Shown piece by piece: positions 6,301 to 10,427 of a stretch of DNA of 10,427 bases. The DNA comes from CAYTLW01 sp964438735. GTDB taxonomy: Bacteria; Myxococcota_A; UBA9042. Position 1 is the stretch's first letter. Every line of letters begins with the position of its first letter. The position numbers and the translations under genes were made by a program. The stretch covers positions 1 to 10,427 of the forward strand of contig CAYTLW010000192.1 in the NCBI GenBank assembly GCA_964438735.1. The letters run 5' to 3'. Below the pieces are notes generated by a model that saw only the letters and a program-made list of their open reading frames with translations, made no database searches and was not told the DNA's origin.

Positions 6301-8908
6301 CTACCTGGGTCGCCGGGTGTTGCTGGTGTCGACGCTCCTGCCCGCCGAGGAGTTGCAACCCCGCCTGCGCATGCTGGCGGACCTGGTCAATGAAGCCGAC
6401 CCCTCCCAAGACGTGGTGCTCGACCTCTTCGTGCGGCAGGCAGTTCGTCCGACGCCGGAAGCTGCCGAGCGGCTCGGCGCGCTGCTGAACGAGGCGGGAT
6501 TCGAGCGCCAACTGCGGCGCGTTGTGTTCTCGTTCTCGAGCCCGCAACAGGGCCTGGGCGTAGGCCGGATCGGTCACTTCACCTTCCGTCAGCCCGACGG
6601 CTGCGGGTTCAGCGTCGACAGGCTGTACCCCGGCCTGCATCCCATGATGGGCAAGCGCCTGGATCTATGGCGCCTGAAGAACTTCGACCTCGAAAGGGTG
6701 CCCACCACCGAAGATACCTACCTGTTCCACGCAGTGGCCCACGAAAACAGCAAGGACCAACGTCTGATCGGCCTGGCCGAGGTGCGCGACCTGACGCCGC
6801 TGCGCGATGAGGCCGGGCGCATCGTCTCGCTGCCCGATTTGGAGTGCAAACTCAACGATGCGCTGGCTGCGATCCGCGTCTTCCAGGCCGGCCGGCCCGA
6901 TCGCCAACGGCTGTTCTGGAATCGCCTGCAGTTGCTGGTCCGACCGCCCCTGCATGTGACGTCCGAGGAGTTGCAGTCGCTGGCGCATCGCATCGCGCCC
7001 TCGACCCGCGGTCTCGGACTGGAGAAAGTGGACGTCAACGCCCGCATCCCGGACGAAGACGGCACCCTCAAAGACGTCAGAGTCGAGATCAGCAACCCCG
7101 GGCGGCAGGGGCTGACCATCGAGATCGGGCCGCCTCCGGTGCAGCCACTTCAACCCTTGTCCCCCTACAGCCAGAACGTGCTGCGTTGCCGCCGACGTGG
7201 ACTCGTCTATCCCTACGAGTTGATGCGCCGGATCACGCCGGGCGAGGGGGTGAACAGCCGCTTCCCGCCAGGTCGCTTCACCGAGTACGACCTGGACGAT
7301 AGCGGCGAGCGCCTGGTGGCGGTGGACCGGGCCCCGGGGCTGTCAGAGGCCAACATCGTTTGCGGCCTGATCGAACACTTCACCGAGCGTCATCCCGAGG
7401 GGCTCCGGCGGGTGATCCTGCTCGGCGATCCCACCCGTTCCATGGGCTCATTGGCCGAGGCCGAGTGCCGGCGCATCAACGCGGGCATCGCGCTGGCGGC
7501 CGAGCTGCAGGTGCCGTTGGAGTGGATCGCCGTGTCCGCGGGCGCCCGCATCGCCATGGATACGGGCGTCGAGAACATGGATTGGATCGGGCTGGTTCTG
7601 CGGCGGATCGTCGAGTTCACCCAGGCCGGCGGCGAGATCAACGTCGTGGTCGCCGGAATCAACGTCGGCGCGCAGCCCTATTGGAATGCAGAAGCGACGA
7701 TGCTCATGCATACCCGCGGCGTGCTCATCCAGACGGCGCAGGGTGCCATGGTGCTGACCGGCAAGCGCGCCCTGGACTTCTCCGGCGGCGTCTCGGCGGA
7801 GGATAACTTCGGCATCGGCGGCTTCGACCACGTCATGGGCCCCAACGGCCAGGCGCAGTTCTTCGCCACGGACCTGAACGACGCCTGCCTGCTGTTGTTG
7901 CGCTACTACGACTACAGTTACGTCGTGCCGGGCGAACGATTCCCCCGTCGCGCGGCCACTCAGGACCCGGTCGATCGCAACATCAACGCCTCGCCACATG
8001 ATGGCGACGGCTTCACGACCGTCGGCGAGGTCTTCAGCCTCGAGCACAACGCGGCGCGGAAACGGCCGTTCGACGTTCGCGCGGTCATGCGCGCCACCTC
8101 CGACCAGGACGCGCGTCCCCTGGCTCGCTGGCAGGCCATGCGAGACGCCAGCGTGGCCGTGGTCTGGGATACCCGCGTCGGCGGCCTGGCCTGCACCATG
8201 ATCGGGTTGGAGAGCCGACCTCGGCAGCGGCTGGGCTTCGTACCCGCCGATGGCCCGGAGACCTGGACCGCAGGCACCCTCTTCCCGCAGGCCTCGAGAA
8301 AGGTCGCCCGCGCCATCAACGCGGCCAGCGGCAGCCGGCCCGTGGTGGTGCTGGCCAACCTGTCCGGCTTCGACGGTTCGCCGGATTCCATGCGCAACTG
8401 GCAGTTGGAGTACGGCGCCGAGATCGGTCGCGCGGTGGTGAACTTCGACGGGCCGATGATCTTCTGCGTCATCTCCCGCTATCACGGCGGCGCCTTCGTG
8501 GTCTTCTCCAATCGCCTCAACGACGGCCTCGAAGTCAGCGCCCTGGAGGGCAGTCGAGCATCGGTTATCGGCGGCGCACCGGCGGCGGCGGTGGTCTTCG
8601 CGCGCGACGTCAACAAGCGCACAGACGCCGACCCTCGGGTCGTGGCCGCGCGTGCCGAGCTGGCCGAAGCGAGCGGTTCGGCCAGGGTGCGGGCGCGGGC
8701 GAAGTTGCAGACGCTGCGGCGCGAGGTGCACTCGGAGAAGCTGGGCGAGGTGGCCGAGGAGTTTGACGGCGTGCACAGCGTGCATCGCGCCCAGGAGGTC
8801 GGCTCGGTGCACCATGTCGTGGACCCCGGTGGGCTGCGGCGATACCTGGTTGACGCGCTCGAGCGCGGAATGGCCAGAACGGAGGCCTTGTTGCGCGACC
8901 ATGTTTGA
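3356..8908 (+). CDS. Single-chain multidomain acetyl/acyl-CoA carboxylase (BC-BT-BCCP-central-CT), eukaryotic-type order
   Basis: The enzyme should carboxylate acetyl-CoA (or a short acyl-CoA) to a malonyl-type extender, using ATP, bicarbonate and biotin. Biotin carboxylase spans about 5-455, with the ATP-grasp Gly-rich loop (SGGGGRG, 178-184), RDCSVQRRNQK (244-254) and MEVNARLQVEH (305-315) carrying the usual catalytic Glu, Asn and Arg. A linker region (about 470-590) precedes the biotin carrier domain (about 595-665), with biotin Lys630 in EAMKTE. Residues about 680-1290 resemble the central region of eukaryotic acetyl-CoA carboxylases, for example LDLWRLKNFDL (1102-1112). Carboxyltransferase occupies about 1330-1845: the N half holds SAGARI (1394-1399) and VLTGK (1466-1470), the C half LANLSGFDG (1666-1674). 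At 1850 aa it is somewhat shorter than eukaryotic enzymes (about 2200-2300). Most bacteria use separate subunits. The domains are clear; the exact acyl-CoA substrate is not. Confidence 0.93.
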   Translation: MQQRLFTRLAIVNRGEPAMRLIAAVRELNASRQHQLRTIALYTEPDEHALFVREADEAFCLGPANVPTASGGRHSSYVDLPILRAALKRTGAEAAWVGWGFVSERADFVDLCDELGVVFIGPPAAVMRKLGDKITAKRIAESADVPVAPWSGGAVDDLSAARASARELGYPLMIKATSGGGGRGIRKVLEDGGLAEAFESARSEAELGFGDPTVFLERMVSGARHVEVQILADEAGTTWALGVRDCSVQRRNQKVLEESPSPALSPEQDAWLRAAAARLGSAAGYVGAGTVEFLYDPTDQSFAFMEVNARLQVEHTVTEECTGTDLVKRQIAIAEGAALPAEPPPSRGHAIEARINAESPANAFAPAPGRIDLMHLPIGPGLRIDSGVAEGDVVAPEFDSMVAKVIAWGGDRDEALGRLRRALYDMALVIRGGDSNKGFLLDLIDRPEIRAGEFDIGWLDRLVEAGEHVPRRYAEVAFIAAAIDVFERQEEVDRAGFHGLAARGVPAIREPVLGRRIALGYGGAQHTAFVRRSGPTSYRLDLDGQTYNFERSAVGEVAMRLGCGGRSWRVLTADQGATLEVEVEGISHRISSDDGGVIRAIAPGIVVTIPVKEGDAVSAGDRIAMVEAMKTETWLYAPFSGRVKEVEVIANTQVAAGTALLRLEPGDGEEVVVPDAWQLDFTSLRGRATSDSATAHLDALRSLMLGYDADPKGLAAAIANQGTLSAGAAPDDADVFAHECSIIDVFADTTALFRRERTVEHEDRPSDAEYLHLFVKDPGAAHDSLPDSFLAALRRAVSHHGIDADLEDGPAMRQALYRLYKARAHLGAWIGAVLAILQRWHERVDVLDAVAGAEFRPRLDRLVAASQGRHSAINDLARDVRYHYIERPLLQEARRGLYDTAKDIVARVGRATSTERTEMLDWLVECPQPLRGFFADRVDQVDGATGAVMLEALTRRYYRQRPFVGSATVRRGEHLFFTASYDYLGRRVLLVSTLLPAEELQPRLRMLADLVNEADPSQDVVLDLFVRQAVRPTPEAAERLGALLNEAGFERQLRRVVFSFSSPQQGLGVGRIGHFTFRQPDGCGFSVDRLYPGLHPMMGKRLDLWRLKNFDLERVPTTEDTYLFHAVAHENSKDQRLIGLAEVRDLTPLRDEAGRIVSLPDLECKLNDALAAIRVFQAGRPDRQRLFWNRLQLLVRPPLHVTSEELQSLAHRIAPSTRGLGLEKVDVNARIPDEDGTLKDVRVEISNPGRQGLTIEIGPPPVQPLQPLSPYSQNVLRCRRRGLVYPYELMRRITPGEGVNSRFPPGRFTEYDLDDSGERLVAVDRAPGLSEANIVCGLIEHFTERHPEGLRRVILLGDPTRSMGSLAEAECRRINAGIALAAELQVPLEWIAVSAGARIAMDTGVENMDWIGLVLRRIVEFTQAGGEINVVVAGINVGAQPYWNAEATMLMHTRGVLIQTAQGAMVLTGKRALDFSGGVSAEDNFGIGGFDHVMGPNGQAQFFATDLNDACLLLLRYYDYSYVVPGERFPRRAATQDPVDRNINASPHDGDGFTTVGEVFSLEHNAARKRPFDVRAVMRATSDQDARPLARWQAMRDASVAVVWDTRVGGLACTMIGLESRPRQRLGFVPADGPETWTAGTLFPQASRKVARAINAASGSRPVVVLANLSGFDGSPDSMRNWQLEYGAEIGRAVVNFDGPMIFCVISRYHGGAFVVFSNRLNDGLEVSALEGSRASVIGGAPAAAVVFARDVNKRTDADPRVVAARAELAEASGSARVRARAKLQTLRREVHSEKLGEVAEEFDGVHSVHRAQEVGSVHHVVDPGGLRRYLVDALERGMARTEALLRDHV

Positions 8909-9548
8909 CGATTGGCCCTGTGATGGCGTGCAAGTGATCCTGTGCGAAGCGCACGAGGTGCCCGCCGATGACGACTGGCTCGGCCCGCGCGAGCGGGAGG
9001 TGCTCGCGGGACTGCATCGCGCGCGTCGACCGAGTTGGAGACTGGGGCGCTTCACGGCCAAGAGAGCGCTGGACGACCCACGCATCGAGGTCCTGGCCGA
9101 GGCCAGCGGTCAGCCGCGCGCGTGGCTGGGCGCGGAGCCGATCGCGCGCCCTATCTCCATCAGCCATCGCCAGGGTCTGTGTGCCGTGGCGGTCGGCCAA
9201 TCCGGCCAGCGCCTGGGCTGTGACCTGGAGTGGCTGGAGCCGCGCAGCGACGCCATGGTGGCCGACTTCTTCTGTCCGGACGAGGTCCGGCGTGTCGCCG
9301 CGGCGGAGGATCGGCAGCTGGTCGCCAACCTTGTCTGGACCGCCAAGGAGGCGGCGCTCAAGGTCGATGGCGAGGGCCTGCGGCGGGATACGCGGTCGGT
9401 GGAGGTGGTGTCGCTGGCGGGGTTGTCGTTGGAGGGGTTGTCGGGTGAAGGCGGCGTCGTTCGGGTGCGGGATCACCTGGTGGGATCGTACCTCGACGGC
9501 CGGTGGCGGCGGATTCGGGGTTGGGTGTTGACTGTTGTGGTTGGGTGA
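8901..9548 (+). CDS. 4'-phosphopantetheinyl transferase, Sfp/AcpT superfamily
   Basis: The enzyme transfers phosphopantetheine from CoA to carrier domains, presumably those of the adjacent synthase. The 215-residue protein has the family hallmarks in order: WRLGRFTAKRAL (46-57), the SISH motif (86-89), GCDLEWLE (107-114) with metal-binding Asp108 and Glu110, and WTAKEAALKV (146-155) with Trp146, Lys149, Glu150 and Lys154. Its length is close to Sfp (about 224 aa), so it looks complete and active. The start is the ATG at 8901, overlapping the carboxylase end by 8 bases. A possible Shine-Dalgarno (ACGGAGG, 8879-8885) is about 15 bases away, which is long, so translation may depend on coupling. 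The frame stays open upstream, but that sequence is the carboxylase in another frame. Residues about 171-186 come from short G/T-rich repeats (GGGGTTGTCG twice) and are the least conserved-looking part. Confidence 0.92.
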   Translation: MFDDWPCDGVQVILCEAHEVPADDDWLGPREREVLAGLHRARRPSWRLGRFTAKRALDDPRIEVLAEASGQPRAWLGAEPIARPISISHRQGLCAVAVGQSGQRLGCDLEWLEPRSDAMVADFFCPDEVRRVAAAEDRQLVANLVWTAKEAALKVDGEGLRRDTRSVEVVSLAGLSLEGLSGEGGVVRVRDHLVGSYLDGRWRRIRGWVLTVVVG

Positions 9549-9638
9549 TGTGCTTTGCTGTTGGCTGCTGGATTCAGCGGTGAAAAAAAGTAGTGTGGTG
9601 ATTTTTTGACACCCTTTGCCTGAATGTGCCTGATCAGC
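9549..9638. other. Spacer after the operon: weak hairpin and A/T runs, no convincing gene
   Basis: This 90-base spacer between the transferase stop and the insertion-sequence edge is less GC-rich than its surroundings. It holds a 6-bp hairpin (CTGCTG at 9565-9570 with CAGCGG at 9575-9580, loop GATT), then A7 (9583-9589) and T6 (9602-9607), which could pair weakly. A hairpin followed directly by a T run is absent, so it is at best a poor terminator. TGCCTGA occurs twice (9617-9623 and 9627-9633), and the palindrome CTGATCAG (9630-9637) abuts the insertion-sequence end. Confidence 0.4.
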
Positions 9639-9656
9639 CAGGGCGATCGCACTAAG
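9639..9656 (-). repeat. Probable terminal inverted repeat of the insertion sequence (transposase 3' side)
   Basis: CAGGGCGATCGCACTAAG contains the palindrome GCGATCGC (9643-9650) and overlaps the transposase stop codon (9652-9654). From memory, ISAs1-type elements and E. coli H-repeats end with a CAGGGC-like sequence a few bases beyond the transposase stop. The partner repeat is not in the window, so the assignment is not proven. Confidence 0.5.
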
Positions 9657-10246
9657 CGTGGGTGAGGACACTTAGCAGGTAGTCATGGTCCCAGCCACAC
9701 ATCTTGCGCTTTGTCTTGATTGCCACCTTCGCCGTCTTCTCCTGCTTGAGTGCGTTGAGTGCGATGTGACGTAGCACGGCCATGTTTTCGGCCGAGTGGC
9801 CGGCGCGAATGCGCGAGTCGTCCTCGCCGAATGCGATGTCGAGCACCCAGCGCAGATTGTTCTCTATGGACCAGTGCCCGCGCACAGCATCACCGAGACG
9901 CTCGGCATCCGGCGGCAAGCTCGTGATGTAATAGCGATGCTCTGTGCTCGTGTGGTCGCCGACCTGACGATGCGCTTCCACTGTGACGATGCTGCGAAGA
10001 CCCTTCCAGTTCGTTCTATCAGTATACCATCCAGCATCGTCACAAGCCCGGGTCCGCCTCCTCTGGACGCGGCCGTGGTTGTCGTCTGTGGTCTCGTGGC
10101 AGTGGACCAGAGCACCTCGGTCACCGGCCTGTTCCGAGTCGGTGAAGAACCGCTCAATGTCGTCGTGCAGCGTGGGCTGGTTGCTCTTGACCTGTAGCAC
10201 GTAGTCGCCGCCGCCGGTCACTGCTTGCCGCGCGAGGCCGCGAGAA
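9652..10246 (-). pseudogene. Truncated ISAs1-family DDE transposase (C-terminal half only)
   Basis: Read on the minus strand, about 198 codons match the C-terminal half of ISAs1-type transposases. In order these are GGGDYVLQVKSNQPTL, a segment ending in NWKGLRSIVTVE, HRYYITSL, GHWSIENNLRWVLDIAFGED and a final LSVLTHA before the stop. The Glu of HWSIEN is the last member of the DDE triad. Family members are about 370-400 aa, with one Asp near the middle and a second in a DAxGCQ-like motif just before the GGDYVL segment. Here the sequence before RGLARQAV is replaced by palindromic repeat DNA, so both Asp are absent and the protein cannot transpose. The frame happens to stay open to 10353, but residues read beyond about 10246 come from the repeat and are not transposase. 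Confidence 0.85.
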
Positions 10247-10329
10247 GAGCCGCGAAGCGGCGTCAGGTGTTGGCCTGGGGCGTGAGCCCCAGGTTTGGCA
10301 GTCCCAACAGGCCGAGCCGCGAAGCGGCG
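10247..10329. repeat. REP/MITE-like palindromic element with 16-nt direct terminal repeats
   Basis: GAGCCGCGAAGCGGCG occurs at 10247-10262 and again at 10314-10329. Each copy is itself a hairpin (GCCGC, loop GAA, GCGGC). Between them lies a perfect 8-bp hairpin, CCTGGGGC (10274-10281), loop GTGA, GCCCCAGG (10286-10293), enclosed by a second stem TGTTGG (10268-10273) with CCAACA (10304-10309). The symmetry suggests a dispersed non-coding repeat. I recall similar GC-rich hairpin repeats in Planctomycetota-type genomes, but this is unverified. It lies exactly where transposase homology stops. Confidence 0.7.
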
Positions 10330-10361
10330 ACAGAAAGCCACCACTCCATGCAAACCTCACA

Positions 10362-10427
10362 GGAGGCTACTGCGAGGAACTCGTCGAGTTGCTCGAGCGG
10401 CATGGCGTGGACTACGACGAGCGGTTT
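10362..10427 (+). CDS. Possible glutaredoxin-like fragment, partial at both ends
   Basis: Past the repeat, the plus strand reads GGYCEELVELLERHG and then VDYDERF to the window edge. Most codons end in G or C, as in the operon genes. The pattern YC, an amphipathic helix, then LLERHGVDYDER resembles the start of glutaredoxins, where a CPYC-type site precedes a helix and GVxYxE. The upstream strand and first Cys are not seen: the reading frame to the left enters repeat-derived sequence, and there is no in-frame ATG. It may be a gene whose 5' end was removed by the rearrangement. Only about 22 codons are visible, so this could be chance. Confidence 0.3.

Larger units (their letters stand above)
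9639..10246 (-). mobile_element. ISAs1-family insertion sequence remnant
   Basis: The element runs from a probable terminal repeat CAGGGCGATCGC (9639-9650) to the point where transposase homology stops (about 10240-10246). It holds only the 3' half of the transposase gene. No matching repeat is visible towards the right edge of the window, and no target duplication can be defined. The right boundary is inferred from loss of homology next to the palindromic repeat. Confidence 0.65.

Noticed and set aside
5705..6640. 311-codon open frame on the minus strand
   Set aside because: Shadow of the carboxylase central region, with no domain or start signal of its own.
8652..8900. Upstream extension of the phosphopantetheinyl transferase frame
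   Set aside because: These 83 codons overlap the carboxylase C-terminus and are Arg/Cys/Trp-rich, unlike the transferase family. The ATG at 8901 gives the normal family length.
7448..9085. 545-codon open frame on the minus strand
   Set aside because: It is antisense to the carboxyltransferase domain and the transferase start. The translation is His/Arg/Ala-rich with no known motif.
9565..9607. Rho-independent terminator for the operon
   Set aside because: The 6-bp hairpin is followed by A residues and the T run comes about 20 bases later. The A/T pairing alone is too weak, so it is mentioned only as a weak possibility in the spacer entry.
9796..10197. 133-codon plus-strand frame opposite the transposase
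   Set aside because: The minus strand carries clear ISAs1 transposase motifs through this region, so the plus frame is a shadow.
10247..10329. CRISPR repeat-spacer unit
   Set aside because: There are only two 16-nt copies, each a self-complementary hairpin, and the intervening sequence is itself palindromic. This fits a REP-like element rather than an array.

Overview
The window is very GC-rich with strong GC at third codon positions, and it reads as one plus-strand biosynthetic operon followed by a damaged mobile-element region. Its start, with long G runs, and its odd length suggest a whole draft contig. The gene content (PUFA-synthase-like polyketide synthase, multidomain acyl-CoA carboxylase, ISAs1-type transposase, GC-rich palindromic repeat) fits a high-GC Gram-negative such as Planctomycetota, Myxococcota or a Desulfobacterota relative. 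That placement is inference; there is no rRNA, tRNA or other marker gene.

Layout. Positions 1 to about 100 are G-homopolymer-rich and probably unreliable. The first gene, ending at 3356, is the C-terminal part of an iterative type I polyketide or secondary-lipid synthase: two tandem acyl carrier domains, a ketoreductase and a double-hotdog dehydratase. The ketosynthase and acyltransferase are expected to the left, outside the window. The second gene (3356-8908, 1850 aa) is a single-chain acetyl/acyl-CoA carboxylase in the eukaryotic order: biotin carboxylase, linker, biotin carrier, large central region, carboxyltransferase. The third gene (8901-9548) is an Sfp-type 4'-phosphopantetheinyl transferase. 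All three genes overlap their neighbours (TGATG, then an 8-base overlap), so they are almost certainly co-transcribed and translationally coupled.

The genes form a plausible self-contained lipid or polyketide factory. The carboxylase would make the malonyl-type extender unit, the synthase would condense and reduce it, and the transferase would activate the carrier domains. The main oddity is that both carrier domains have Thr where the phosphopantetheine-bearing Ser should be.

Right of the operon, 9549-9638 is a short, locally A/T-rich spacer. Next comes the C-terminal half of an ISAs1-family transposase on the minus strand, keeping only the last of its three acidic catalytic residues. It is cut off by an 83-bp palindromic element (10247-10329) with 16-nt direct repeats at its ends. 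The last ~65 bases may encode the start of a glutaredoxin-like fold on the plus strand, running off the window.
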